Assembly (NCBI GenBank): GCA_039820405.1
Contig: JBCBQC010000019.1
Coordinates: forward strand, 7,533-71,532
Direction: 5' to 3'
Length of the DNA stretch: 64,000 nucleotides
Origin: CALLVY01 sp937899855
Lineage (GTDB): Bacteria; Bacteroidota; Bacteroidia; Chitinophagales; Saprospiraceae
Position numbers and translations under genes: made by a program. Under the pieces are notes generated by a model that ran no database searches, was not told the DNA's origin, and worked only from the letters and a program-made list of their open reading frames with translations. Shown one piece after another: positions 52,186-62,291 of the stretch (position 1 is its first letter; each line of letters opens with the position of its first letter).

Positions 52186-55100
52186 TCAATCCACAATCAT
52201 CCTACGGATCCGGGTCTGGTCTTCGTAGCGCAATTCGTAGAAATACAGACCATCCGCTGCCAGTACGTCCCGACGGATGCGCCACTGCTGGGCACCGGCC
52301 CCAAACTGGTCACGCGTCTGGTAAACCAGGCGTCCCGTCAAGTCGTAAATCCGCAGTTCGGCCGATCCCGAGCGAGGCAGTACGAAGGGAATCCAACTGT
52401 ACTCGCCAAAGGGATTGGGCCGGTTTTGTCCCAGTTCAAAAGTTGCTACCGAAGCCGGAAGTAAGGCCGTACTGCGATCAAAACGCAGCGCAATGGGCCG
52501 CGACCGATCTTCGCTGGTGAGCACTTCATTGCGCGCCGCGGGGGCGGCCAATCCAAACGCTTCGGAAAGTGGAACACCTCCCCTCAGCACCTCAAAACGC
52601 AGCGTCAGCAACACTTCTTCGGGAGCGACATCCACCCCATCGGCGCGGGCGGCCTGGTCCCACCACAACAGGGGCAATCGCCCCGCATCCAGGTGGCGGG
52701 TACCCAACTGTAGGTCCAGCGCGGGGCTGGCTTCCCAATCGCTAAGCGCCAAGCGGACCGGATCGAAATAAAATTCCGACTGCCAGGCCGCCAGACCGGC
52801 AAAATCGGCGCTGGTCAGATACACTTCGAGGACGCTACCCGTTTGCAAGCTTTGCTCCGTAGTCCACAATTCCAGGGGCTCCCCGGCGCCAAAAAGCAAG
52901 GGATTGGCATTGCCACTGACGTCCCCCACCTTGATCGCCACGAAATCTTGATCCGTCATATCCATCGACAGGCCGTCGATCTGGATCGCCTCGGGATAGG
53001 GATCGGTAAAGGGATTCAGCGGATTGGGGAAGACGTGGGCGGCGGGGACAAAACGCCAGGATTCGCTGTTGGGGAAAGCGTCGATATCCAGCAGGATGAT
53101 CCGCTGTATAATCACCAGATCACTGGGGCTCAGTTGTTGGTTGTTCGTCACGTCAGCCGCGATGATCTGGTAAGGAGAATCGAGGCTATCGAGGAAGAGG
53201 AGGTGCCGTTGAATCAGGACCAAATCGAGGATGGAGATTCCGTTGCGGGCCAGGGTATTTTTACTGGCGGTGAGGGTGTAATCGCCACCGGCGGGCAGGG
53301 GGCCAAAGGTGTAGTTGCCACCGGCCGGGGTCGTCTGGGGGCTAGCGCCAGTGCAGGACAGTTCTACGTCCACGACGGGCGTACCGTCCTCCATCGCCAC
53401 CAGGCCCGAAATGCTAAAGTCCGCCAGGGGGAGGACCACACTTACCAAGGTGCAGAATTGGTCCATCCCACAGCTGTTGGAGGTCGTCAAACAGACGGTA
53501 TAATCCCCATCCAGGGCATAGACGTGGGTGGGATTCTCCGTCGTTGCCGAATTGCCATCCCCAAAATCCCAAAAGAAGGTAGCGCCCTCGATCGAGGTAT
53601 TGTTGAAGCTGACGGTGGCATCGTTGGTCTGGTAGGTAAAACTGGCGAGCGGCGCTTGCCCCTGGTTGTCGATGGTGGCCGCAATACTGGCCGTACAGCC
53701 AAGGGCATCCATCGCCGTTACCGTGTAGCTACCAGCCGCCAGATTTTCAAAAAGGGTGTCGCCCTGGGGCCCATTGCCAATATCGTAGTCAAAACTTCCC
53801 GTCCCGTTGTCCGCCAAAACGCTCAGCGAGCCATTGGCTTCCAGACAAGTGGCGTCGGTCAAATTCACGACGTTGATGGTGGGTACGGGCGAGTCTCCGA
53901 TGGTGGTCTCCACTACTACGGTACAACCCAAGCCATCGGTCACGGTGATAAAATAGTCGCCCGCCACCAGGTTGTTCAAGGTTGGACTGGTATTGGGGCC
54001 CGTCCCGATATCGTACTGAAAGGGATCGATTCCACCCGTGGCGGATACGGTGGTAAAGCCATTGGCCAGCCCACAGGTCGCGTCGAGCTGATCGACGATG
54101 GTGGCTTCGAGGCTACAGGGAAAGTCGACCTGGGCACAGTCCGCAAAGGGCGAGCTGTTTCCATCGGTATCCGTGGTGAGGGCCGTCAGATCCTCCAAAC
54201 CATTGAGGAGGACTCCACCGGCGTAGGGCACCGTCAGTTCCCATTCCCCGGCGTCGATGGTGGCCGTTCCCAGATAGGTTTTTCCCTGACAAGGAGCGGT
54301 CGCGCAGCCCGTCGTATCGGAGACGAACACCTCAACCGTGCCCTCCTGAATCGTTGCGGTACCGCGAATGGTATCCACTACGGAAGTAGTAATGGTGGGA
54401 GCGGCCAAGCCGTCGTTGGCCCCACTGCCCTCCAACTGGATTCCCGCCACGCTGTTGCAAAATAGCTCGTTTTGCACAAAACTATTGGCCCGCGAGGTAC
54501 CCTGTACGCGAATCCCCTGCTCGTTGCCCGCAATGAGGTTGCCCTCTCCCGCGCCACTTCCACCGACGACGTTGTTGTTGCTCGCCGTACGGATGAGGAT
54601 GCCACAGTATTCGTTGCCCGCAATGATGCTACCGGAAAAGTCCGTCCCGATGGCATTGCCCTTGATCTCATTGCGCAGGGCATCGCTACGGACCACGATG
54701 CCACAACCATTCCAGGGGCCCGAATTGGGAGCACCGGGAAAAAAGTCCTGTTCCAGCCCGTTATTGTAGATGACGTTGCCCCGCCCGGGCGCTCCGATCC
54801 GGCAGTAGCTGGCCGATAGCAAATCGATGGCGTCGTCGGGAAAGTTGATGATTTGCAAACCGTAGACTTCACAAAAATCGGCGCGGATAAACAAGGCGTT
54901 GATCGGCACCTGCCACACGGGGATTTGTCCGTCGAGGATGATGCGGGGCCCGTTGCCCCCCAGCCCGGATTGGGTCGTACCATCGATGATGGTCCCGGGA
55001 TCGGTCAGATCGGGCAGGGCCTCGTTGCTGGTTTGCCCCACAAAGATGGTGTGTGGCCCGGGGCCGGGGATACTGAAACGAATCAGGTTACCCCCCGCGG

Positions 55101-56697
55101 TACTGTTGGCACATTCGATGGCGGCGCGTAGCGAACCCGGCCCTTCGTCCAGGATATTGGTCACCACGATGCTGCCATCCGCTTGGGTACAGGCCGACAC
55201 GCCGAGACTCACCTGGCATTCCGAAAATTCGGAGGTCTCCACGCCATCTTCCGCCAGGGCGGTTAGCCGTTCGCCCCCCTGTAATGCGATGCCGTTGGCG
55301 AAGGGAGGCGTCAGGGTCCAGTTGTCGTTGACGATGGTGGCGGTACCCAGATAGGTTCGTCCCTGACAGGGCGTTCCGAAGCAAGGCGTCAGGTCGTTGA
55401 TGTAGATTTCTACCGAAGTACTGATTCCAAAAGCCGTACCGCTGATTTCGGTGGGGTTGGCCGTCAGGATGGTGGGGCGTTCGATGCCATTGTTGGCCCC
55501 ATCGAGGAGTTCGATCCCCTTGATATCGTTACAGAAGAAGGCGTTGTGCTGGATCAGGCAGTTGTTGACCCCGTCGACTTGTACCCCAATGGGGTTACCA
55601 GCGATTACGTTGGCCTGGCCGGGGTCGGGGCCGCCGATATTGCAGGAATTGGCATTGTCCCGAACGGAGATTCCACTCCATTCGTTGCCCAAGCCGGGAT
55701 CGTTGCTGCCGTTGGTTCCGATCACATTGCCGAGGATTTGGCAGCCGATGGAATTACCCCGTACGACGATGCCGCTACCTTCCCAGGGGCCGCTGCCCAC
55801 GGGAGCGTTGGGGAAAAAGTCCGTTTCCGAGCCATTGCTGTGGATGTAGTTGCCCGCGTTGGGCAGGCCGATGGCGACATTATCGGCATTGAGAACGTCG
55901 ATGCCATCGTTGGGAAAATTGATGATTTCGAGGGCCAGGACCTGACAGTTGTCCCCTTCGATGCGGAGGGCGCTGATGGGAAAATCCCAGTTTTCAAAAG
56001 CGCCGTCGAGGATAATTTTGGGGCTGCGATCCCCATTGTCGCCAAAGCCGGGCTGGGTGGTTCCGTCGATGATGGTCCCGGGATCGGTGAGGGGAGGGAG
56101 GGGCAGGTCGGTACTAAAGCCGACGCGAATTTTTCGGGCCGTGAGATTGGGAATGTGGAAGCGGATGCGATTGGGGCCGGCTGTACTATTGGCACAATCG
56201 ATGGCTTCGCGTAGGCTCCCGGCGCCGTCGTCTTGGTCGGTGGTGACCCAGATGTCGCCATTGGCGTCGAAGCAGTCGGTGGGAGAAACGACAAAGAAGC
56301 GCTGCTGGGGGGGGACTGCCGAGGAGGTCAGGGGTCCTTCCGTATTGATGGTGTATACGGCGGGGGGGAGTGGCCCGACGATGATGGTGGTATCGAAGGG
56401 GACGAGGGCGGGGCCACAGGTCACGTTTTCGGGAGGGGGATCGTTTTGGAAGCCAAAGAAAAAGTCGACCGTATTGACACCGACCGTGTAGCTACTGGAT
56501 TCGAGGTAGACGCAGCTGTCGAGTTTGAAGCCGGCTAGGGTAATGGCGATCTGTTCGGTGGGGGTGGGGTTGGCCGGGACGACGGAAATCGTCTCGAAAC
56601 GAAAGATCGTCGTCGGGTCGGGTTGGGCTTGCAACTCCCGGCCGAGGCCGAGTAGGAGCAAGAACAGACTGAGGTAGAGGTAAATCGGTTTCTTCAT
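52186..56697 (-). CDS. Large secreted beta-helix/PKD/dockerin-like protein with T9SS type A domain
   Basis: A 1503-residue secreted protein. After the signal peptide (QAQPDP) comes an N-terminal beta domain. Two right-handed beta-helix modules follow, near residues 148-480 and 505-860, each opening with a CSLREA-like motif (GAGSLREAIDCANSTAGPN and GPGSLRAAIECANSTAGGN). Next are two SprB-like repeats (DATCGLANGF, DATCLEANGS), a PKD domain (FFWDFGDGNS), a CarboxypepD-like segment, and a dockerin-like pair (ISILDLVLIQRHLL and LSPSDLVIIQRIIL). A cohesin-like region and a type A sorting domain (RPNPFGEYSWIPFVL) end it. Beta-helix domains often bind or cleave polysaccharides; no catalytic residues are evident. 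It is unclear whether dockerin and cohesin parts interact. Confidence 0.88.
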   Translation of the reverse strand: MKKPIYLYLSLFLLLLGLGRELQAQPDPTTIFRFETISVVPANPTPTEQIAITLAGFKLDSCVYLESSSYTVGVNTVDFFFGFQNDPPPENVTCGPALVPFDTTIIVGPLPPAVYTINTEGPLTSSAVPPQQRFFVVSPTDCFDANGDIWVTTDQDDGAGSLREAIDCANSTAGPNRIRFHIPNLTARKIRVGFSTDLPLPPLTDPGTIIDGTTQPGFGDNGDRSPKIILDGAFENWDFPISALRIEGDNCQVLALEIINFPNDGIDVLNADNVAIGLPNAGNYIHSNGSETDFFPNAPVGSGPWEGSGIVVRGNSIGCQILGNVIGTNGSNDPGLGNEWSGISVRDNANSCNIGGPDPGQANVIAGNPIGVQVDGVNNCLIQHNAFFCNDIKGIELLDGANNGIERPTILTANPTEISGTAFGISTSVEIYINDLTPCFGTPCQGRTYLGTATIVNDNWTLTPPFANGIALQGGERLTALAEDGVETSEFSECQVSLGVSACTQADGSIVVTNILDEGPGSLRAAIECANSTAGGNLIRFSIPGPGPHTIFVGQTSNEALPDLTDPGTIIDGTTQSGLGGNGPRIILDGQIPVWQVPINALFIRADFCEVYGLQIINFPDDAIDLLSASYCRIGAPGRGNVIYNNGLEQDFFPGAPNSGPWNGCGIVVRSDALRNEIKGNAIGTDFSGSIIAGNEYCGILIRTASNNNVVGGSGAGEGNLIAGNEQGIRVQGTSRANSFVQNELFCNSVAGIQLEGSGANDGLAAPTITTSVVDTIRGTATIQEGTVEVFVSDTTGCATAPCQGKTYLGTATIDAGEWELTVPYAGGVLLNGLEDLTALTTDTDGNSSPFADCAQVDFPCSLEATIVDQLDATCGLANGFTTVSATGGIDPFQYDIGTGPNTSPTLNNLVAGDYFITVTDGLGCTVVVETTIGDSPVPTINVVNLTDATCLEANGSLSVLADNGTGSFDYDIGNGPQGDTLFENLAAGSYTVTAMDALGCTASIAATIDNQGQAPLASFTYQTNDATVSFNNTSIEGATFFWDFGDGNSATTENPTHVYALDGDYTVCLTTSNSCGMDQFCTLVSVVLPLADFSISGLVAMEDGTPVVDVELSCTGASPQTTPAGGNYTFGPLPAGGDYTLTASKNTLARNGISILDLVLIQRHLLFLDSLDSPYQIIAADVTNNQQLSPSDLVIIQRIILLDIDAFPNSESWRFVPAAHVFPNPLNPFTDPYPEAIQIDGLSMDMTDQDFVAIKVGDVSGNANPLLFGAGEPLELWTTEQSLQTGSVLEVYLTSADFAGLAAWQSEFYFDPVRLALSDWEASPALDLQLGTRHLDAGRLPLLWWDQAARADGVDVAPEEVLLTLRFEVLRGGVPLSEAFGLAAPAARNEVLTSEDRSRPIALRFDRSTALLPASVATFELGQNRPNPFGEYSWIPFVLPRSGSAELRIYDLTGRLVYQTRDQFGAGAQQWRIRRDVLAADGLYFYELRYEDQTRIRRMIVD

Positions 56698-57194
56698 AGT
56701 TGTTGTTCTTTGCGGAAAGACCGTAACGGCTCCTTCCCAAATTTACCAAAGTAATTCCAATTGCACTCCTTTTTTGGGTATTGCAATGATGGTGGAATAG
56801 CTGGTGACTGCACGTAAAGTACCCCATTCAGGGTAGATACTGCACGAAAAAGGCTTGGCCGATAGGTAAGTTGGGATGTTAGTATTGATCTTCCGGGCTT
56901 AGATTCCGGAAAATTGGGAGATTCTTACGTTCCAGAGGCATAAAAATAAGCATTTTCCCGTTCAAATGATAGTCCCCCCGGCCTTTGATTTTTTAAATCC
57001 CCTCTTCCCTGATTGACCAAAATACGCTATCTTTGTGCTCGTTGTGCCTGATTGTTTCCTGTACCAAGCAAGACCGAAATTCCAACGCTCCCCAACGAGC
57101 TCGAAAGCGGTCTGCCGCCCCTGTGCTTTACCGCATTTCACCCCGTCAAGTGGGGTAAGGACTATTGACCAAACCGAACATCGCTGATTGTCCC
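56698..57194. other. Divergent intergenic region with promoters for both giant genes
   Basis: About 500 bp between two giant surface-protein genes transcribed away from each other. For the minus gene, TAAATTTG is found on the minus strand at 56738-56745, with TTG 12 bases further upstream. An inverted repeat TTCCGG-N9-CCGGAA (56891-56911) could be an operator shared by both. No gene is supported. Confidence 0.5.
57013..57035 (+). promoter_or_regulatory. Promoter-like element for the LRR adhesin
   Basis: TATCTTTG at 57028-57035 is an exact match to TAnnTTTG. A TTG lies at 57013-57015, 12 bases before it, shorter than the usual 19-21. Predicted start near 57042, with a leader of about 150 bases. 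Confidence 0.5.
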
Positions 57195-60100
57195 ATGAAG
57201 AATCCGATAGGGAGTATTGCACTCCTGTTTTCCATCACTTTGGCCACTGGGCTACTCTGGCAAATCGCAAAAACCGACTCCACAACGACCGTTCCCACTG
57301 TCTCGTCGAGTACTGCGACCACCGGCCCCACGGCCAGCACCGCCCTCTGCCCCCGCCCCACCCGCGTCATCGACTCCCTGGCCCTCGTCGACCTGTACAA
57401 CAGCACCAACGGCTTCGCCTGGTGTGGCATGTCCGTCTGGGTCCTGTTCGATCCCGTCTGTACCTGGGACCGGGTCACCATCGACGCCGATGGCTACGTC
57501 ACCCACCTCAACCTCGGCAACAGCTGTCTGGTGGGTACCCTCCCCAATTCCCTCGGCAATATGGAACGCATGGTGGATTTTAAAGTGGACAATAATGACC
57601 TCACCGGTTCGCTGCCCAGCTCCATGGGCAATTGGAGTGACCTCCAAGTCCTCTTCGTCGACAACAACGCCTTTAATGGCAGCATCCCCAATAGCTTTGG
57701 CAACCTGACCAACCTCATTTCTTTTTTCCTCGATAATAATAACTTTACCGGTCCCATCCCCGGTGATTTCGTCAACCTGGTCAATCTTCAGCGCTTCGAA
57801 ATGTTCGTCAACAAAATCGACAGCCTGCCCGACCTTTCTTCCCTCACCCTACTGGCCAATCGCTTCCGGGTCGAGGAAAACGCCCTCACCTTTGACGATA
57901 TCCTGCCCAACCTGGGCACCGCCATGGGGGATTTCTACCACCCGCAGTGCGACATCTGTCCCTTTAGCTTGGTCAACATCTCCACGGGCGATGATTTTGC
58001 CATCGATCTCGGTATCGACCACGCCATCAACGACAACGTCTACACCTGGTCTAAGGACGGTAGCTTTCTCGTGACCCTGGTGGGCAATAACCAACTCGAC
58101 CTCACCCCCATCACCTTCGACGATGCGGGGCAGTACACTTGCCAAATCAGGAACCCCCGCGCCCCTTTGCTGACCATCCAGACCTGTCAGATGAACGTCC
58201 AGGTCGGCTGTGGACTTAGCGTCAACGATATCCGCGACTCGCTCTGCTTCAACGAAACCATCCAAATCAACAGTACGACCTACAGCCGCAACAATCCCAC
58301 CGATACCATCTTTCTCGGTGGCGCCACCCCCGATGGCTGCGACTCCGCCATCTACATCAACCTCACCTTTCCCCCTGGCGAAGCCATCGGCGAACTGCGC
58401 GATACCATTTGTCCGGGCGATACGATCTTTGTCAATGGCACCGCCTACCACGGCGGACGACTCAATGGATTTGAGTTCTTTCCCAACGGCAGCGTGGGTT
58501 TTGAGTGCGATTCGCTACTCAATATTTTCCTCCGGCTCCACCCCGAATCGGACGTGGGCGCCGTCAATCCCACCGTCTGCCCCAGCGATACCTTTACCTT
58601 TCACGGCCGCGAATTCTTCGCCGGGCAGGAAAGCGGCTTGGTGGTCCTCCCCACCACCACCGACGTCAATGGCTGTGATTCTACCGTCCGGGTAACGCTC
58701 GGCTTTTTCCCCCGCTCCGAAAGCGTATTTGATCAAACCCTCTGCCTCGACGATAGCATCACCATCAACGGTACCATCTATCACCAAGGCAATCCCAGCG
58801 GACGCGATACCCTAGCCAACGCCAGCCAGTTTGCCTGCGACTCCTTCATCGTCGTCGACCTCAATTTTGAAGCCTTCGCCACCGGGGATTTTCGCCCCAC
58901 CCTCTGCCCCGGCGACAGCGTAACGGTCAACGGAACGGTGTATAACGCTGCCAATCCCAACGGGATGGAAACCTTTTTGCCCAGCGGCCCCGGCGACTGC
59001 GACTCCATCGTCACCGTCGTCCTGAGCTTTCACCCCCTGGCCGAACGGCGCATCGATACCCTGCTCTGCCCCGGCGATGAGTTGGTCATCAACGGCATCC
59101 CGATCAACCTGAGCAATCCCATCGACACCATTCTACTGCCCGACGGGTCGGTCAATGGTTGTGACTCCACGGTTTTTGCCCAGGTGGCTTACCACCCCGT
59201 GGTGGAGCGTACGTTTGATCCCGACCTGTGTTTGGGCGATACGGTATTCGTCAACGGCACCGCCTATCACGAGGGGAACCGAACGGGAACGGAAATTTTT
59301 ACGGGAGCGACGGTCAATGGCTGTGACTCGACCGTTTTTGTCGATCTACAATACCTGCCCGAGGCGACGGGTAACTTTAACCCCATCATTTGCCCCGAGG
59401 ATACCGTATTTTACAACGGGACGGCCTACCACGCCGCCAATCCCACGGGGACCGAGCGGGTCTTGGGGGTAGCACCTCAGGGTTGCGATTCCATCGTTAG
59501 CGTCACCATCAGCTTTTTCCCGCTGGCGGAAGGAAGTCAAACACTGGAAATCTGTACCGACGAATGTGTGCTGTACGAGGGCCAGGAATACTGTAGTACG
59601 GATGTGGGGGGCTTACAGGTCTTGGAAAACGCCTCGGTCAATGGCTGCGATTCCTTGGTGATGGTAGCGATTACCGTCCTGCCGCTGGCTTCGAGTGATT
59701 TTAATCCCATCCTCTGTCCGGGCGACAGCATTGAAGTGAACGGTACCTTTTACCACGACCTGAATCGAATGGGCACTGAGCGCTTAGACAATCTGGCCGA
59801 TAATGGCTGCGATTCGATCGTTCGGGTGGCGATTAGCTTTTTTGACACCGTACGGTTTGACCTCACGGGGACCCTTTGCTTCGGGGAAGCGATCATGGTC
59901 AATGGGACGGAGTACAACGAGTTGAACCGCCAGGGGCTAGAAACGTTGGAAGGAGCGGCCGATAATGGCTGCGATTCCCTGGTCTACATCGACCTGGACT
60001 TTACCAGTTTTGCCTCCGCCGAATTCAAAAATACCCTTTGCTTTGACGATAGCCTGGAGCTCAACAACATCGTTTACGACCGCGATAATCCCGTGGGACG

Positions 60101-62291
60101 GGATACGATCGTGGGGGGCAGTGCCTCGGGTTGCGACTCGATCATCATCGTTGATCTGGATTTTTTTGCGGAAGCGGTTCGGACGATTGATACCACGCTT
60201 TGCTCGGGAGAGGAGCTGTTGGTCAATGGGGTCATTTACGACGAAACCAATACCAGTGGTACCGAAATCTTGCTGGGACGGGGGCAGGGCAATTGCGACT
60301 CGACGGTCCACATTGAGGTGGACTATTTTCCCGAGGCGAGTCGGTCCATCGACACCACGCTGTGCTTTGGCGGTAGCTTGCTGGTCAACGGCACCATCTA
60401 CGATGCGGCCAATCCGGTAGGCTTGGAGACCCTCAACGGATTGGCGGCCTCGGGTTGTGATTCGACGGTAGATGTCCGCTTACTATTCTACGATCCAGCG
60501 CTGAATGAGGTTACGCAAGGTATTTGTCCCGGTCAGGCCATCACCATCAATGGCGTGGTGTACGATCAGGACAATCCCACGGGTCGGGACACGATCTTTG
60601 GTGCGGGCCAGTTTGGCTGTGACTCCTTGATTGCGGTCGACCTGACGGTATCGGGGCTACTCACAGGTACCCTGGACGGGACCTACTGCCGCGACGTTCG
60701 TTTTGAAATCAATGGCAACATTTACGACATCGGCAATCCGTCGGGCAGTGAGATGCTCCTATCAACGGGGGGCTGTGACTCCTTGGTCACCATTGACCTC
60801 GACTTTTTTGCGGTGGCTAAGGGAGATCTGAACCCGGAGGTCTGTGCGGGAGGTAGCTTTGAATTCAATGGCACCGTGTACGATGCGACCAACCCGATGG
60901 GTAGCGAAACCTTACCCGGTGCCTCGGTCAACGGTTGTGATTCCATCGTGGAGGTCCAACTGAACTTTGACCCCATCCTCACCGGGCGCTTGGAAGGCAC
61001 CTGGTGCGCCGATACCAGCTTTACGATCAACGGCACCGTTTACGACGCCGACCGGCCGAGTGGCAGCGAGGTCATACGGACGCCGGAGGGTTGTGATTCG
61101 CTATTGACCATCGCCCTCGATTTTTTCCCCGCCGCCGCCGACACCCTCGACGATATTTGGTGTGCCAACCGGACCGTGGTGATCAACGGACGGGAATACG
61201 GTTTTGACAATCCGATGGGTACGGAAGTCTTGGAAAATGCCTCGGCCAATGGTTGTGACTCCACGGTGCGGATTGACTTGCAGTTTTTTGCGCCCGCCGT
61301 GGCAACGGTAGATACCACGATTTGCCCGGGAGAAGTTCTGGAATTTGAAGGTGAGCAGTACCGCGAAACGGGTAGCTTTGACGTGGATATCAAACAGCCT
61401 TCCGTCAATGGCTGCGACTCGATGCTGACCCTCAACTTGCTGGTCCTGGACGATAGCGTGCTGGTACCCGCCGATGCCGGAGACGACCGGGAGGCCTGCA
61501 CCGCCGAAGCGCCACTTACGGCCAATCTACCGGCGGGAACGAGTGGACAGTGGACGGGATTGGACGACCTCCAGGTGCTCGATCCGGGTGCGGCCAATAC
61601 CACGGTAGAGGGCTTGCGGACGGGAGAGAACTTATTGATCTGGACCCTGTCGACCGAGCGCTGCCCCGACTACGATGCCGATACCCTGGCCCTACGGCTG
61701 GAAGGGCTCCCCCTACTCACCGACGATGATTTTATCCACCCCTTCGACGCTACTTTTTCCGACCTCGATATCCTCGCCAACGATGACTATGACCCGAGCC
61801 TCAACTGGAGCGTCCAGCTAGAGAACCTGCCCACCGTCGGGGATTTTTCGATCAACAGCGACAATACCGTACGCTTTACGCCCCCCAACGACGTCTTTAC
61901 GGGTACCCTCGAATTCAGCTACTTCCTCTGCTCGGTCGATTGTCCCGATCGCTGCGCCGAGGCCTTGGTCCGCCTGGTGGTCGAAGACGGCCCCGCCACC
62001 ATCGATACTACCGTCAACATTCCCAGTGGGATCACGCCCAATGGCGATGGCCTCAACGATGTCTTCATCATCGATCTGTTGGTCACCAATCCCGACGAAT
62101 TTCCCGACAACGAACTAGTGATCTTTAACCGCTGGGGCGATATTGTCTACCAGGCCAGCCCCTATCTCAACGACTGGACAGGTACCAACCAGGGGGGAGA
62201 GGCCTTACCCCAGGGCACCTACTACTACGTCCTACGGCTCAACATCCAGGATGGCTTGATTTTTAAGGGGGACGTCACGATCCTCAAGTAA
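57195..62291 (+). CDS. Giant LRR/Ig/Cys-repeat surface adhesin with T9SS type B domain
   Basis: A 1698-residue secreted protein from the ATG at 57195. Residues about 45-235 are leucine-rich repeats of the plant-like kind (LTGSLPSSMGNWSDLQVLFV). An Ig-like domain follows (about 265-335). Residues 339-1419 are twenty tandem repeats of about 54 residues, each with two conserved Cys and the core VNGTxY and GCDS (see the repeat entry). A linker with an Ig-like segment leads to the type B sorting domain, SGITPNGDGLNDVF to the end. A sticky, extended, disulfide-stiffened stalk presenting an LRR head fits the pattern. The PorP/SprF protein at the right edge could serve its export. The gene is complete and intact. 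Confidence 0.9.
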   Translation: MKNPIGSIALLFSITLATGLLWQIAKTDSTTTVPTVSSSTATTGPTASTALCPRPTRVIDSLALVDLYNSTNGFAWCGMSVWVLFDPVCTWDRVTIDADGYVTHLNLGNSCLVGTLPNSLGNMERMVDFKVDNNDLTGSLPSSMGNWSDLQVLFVDNNAFNGSIPNSFGNLTNLISFFLDNNNFTGPIPGDFVNLVNLQRFEMFVNKIDSLPDLSSLTLLANRFRVEENALTFDDILPNLGTAMGDFYHPQCDICPFSLVNISTGDDFAIDLGIDHAINDNVYTWSKDGSFLVTLVGNNQLDLTPITFDDAGQYTCQIRNPRAPLLTIQTCQMNVQVGCGLSVNDIRDSLCFNETIQINSTTYSRNNPTDTIFLGGATPDGCDSAIYINLTFPPGEAIGELRDTICPGDTIFVNGTAYHGGRLNGFEFFPNGSVGFECDSLLNIFLRLHPESDVGAVNPTVCPSDTFTFHGREFFAGQESGLVVLPTTTDVNGCDSTVRVTLGFFPRSESVFDQTLCLDDSITINGTIYHQGNPSGRDTLANASQFACDSFIVVDLNFEAFATGDFRPTLCPGDSVTVNGTVYNAANPNGMETFLPSGPGDCDSIVTVVLSFHPLAERRIDTLLCPGDELVINGIPINLSNPIDTILLPDGSVNGCDSTVFAQVAYHPVVERTFDPDLCLGDTVFVNGTAYHEGNRTGTEIFTGATVNGCDSTVFVDLQYLPEATGNFNPIICPEDTVFYNGTAYHAANPTGTERVLGVAPQGCDSIVSVTISFFPLAEGSQTLEICTDECVLYEGQEYCSTDVGGLQVLENASVNGCDSLVMVAITVLPLASSDFNPILCPGDSIEVNGTFYHDLNRMGTERLDNLADNGCDSIVRVAISFFDTVRFDLTGTLCFGEAIMVNGTEYNELNRQGLETLEGAADNGCDSLVYIDLDFTSFASAEFKNTLCFDDSLELNNIVYDRDNPVGRDTIVGGSASGCDSIIIVDLDFFAEAVRTIDTTLCSGEELLVNGVIYDETNTSGTEILLGRGQGNCDSTVHIEVDYFPEASRSIDTTLCFGGSLLVNGTIYDAANPVGLETLNGLAASGCDSTVDVRLLFYDPALNEVTQGICPGQAITINGVVYDQDNPTGRDTIFGAGQFGCDSLIAVDLTVSGLLTGTLDGTYCRDVRFEINGNIYDIGNPSGSEMLLSTGGCDSLVTIDLDFFAVAKGDLNPEVCAGGSFEFNGTVYDATNPMGSETLPGASVNGCDSIVEVQLNFDPILTGRLEGTWCADTSFTINGTVYDADRPSGSEVIRTPEGCDSLLTIALDFFPAAADTLDDIWCANRTVVINGREYGFDNPMGTEVLENASANGCDSTVRIDLQFFAPAVATVDTTICPGEVLEFEGEQYRETGSFDVDIKQPSVNGCDSMLTLNLLVLDDSVLVPADAGDDREACTAEAPLTANLPAGTSGQWTGLDDLQVLDPGAANTTVEGLRTGENLLIWTLSTERCPDYDADTLALRLEGLPLLTDDDFIHPFDATFSDLDILANDDYDPSLNWSVQLENLPTVGDFSINSDNTVRFTPPNDVFTGTLEFSYFLCSVDCPDRCAEALVRLVVEDGPATIDTTVNIPSGITPNGDGLNDVFIIDLLVTNPDEFPDNELVIFNRWGDIVYQASPYLNDWTGTNQGGEALPQGTYYYVLRLNIQDGLIFKGDVTILK
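58209..61451 (+). repeat. Twenty tandem repeats of about 162 bp
   Basis: I counted 20 units, 52-56 residues each. The consensus is: short strand, Cys-Pro-Gly-Asp, V-NGT-Y, a variable loop with NP.G, then NGCDS and a hydrophobic strand ending in Phe-Pro/Ala. Two Cys per unit (near positions 11 and 44) probably pair. DNA copies are diverged, so the array is old or under diversifying selection rather than recently expanded. Confidence 0.9.

Noticed and set aside
52843..54465. A 540-codon plus-strand frame opposite the 1503-residue gene
   Set aside because: It lies wholly inside a gene with recognised domains and has no motif of its own.
52186..56697. A cellulosome system based on dockerin and cohesin parts
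   Set aside because: Both occur in one T9SS protein and no separate scaffoldin or glycoside hydrolase is present; dockerin-like pairs are common in Bacteroidota without cellulosomes.
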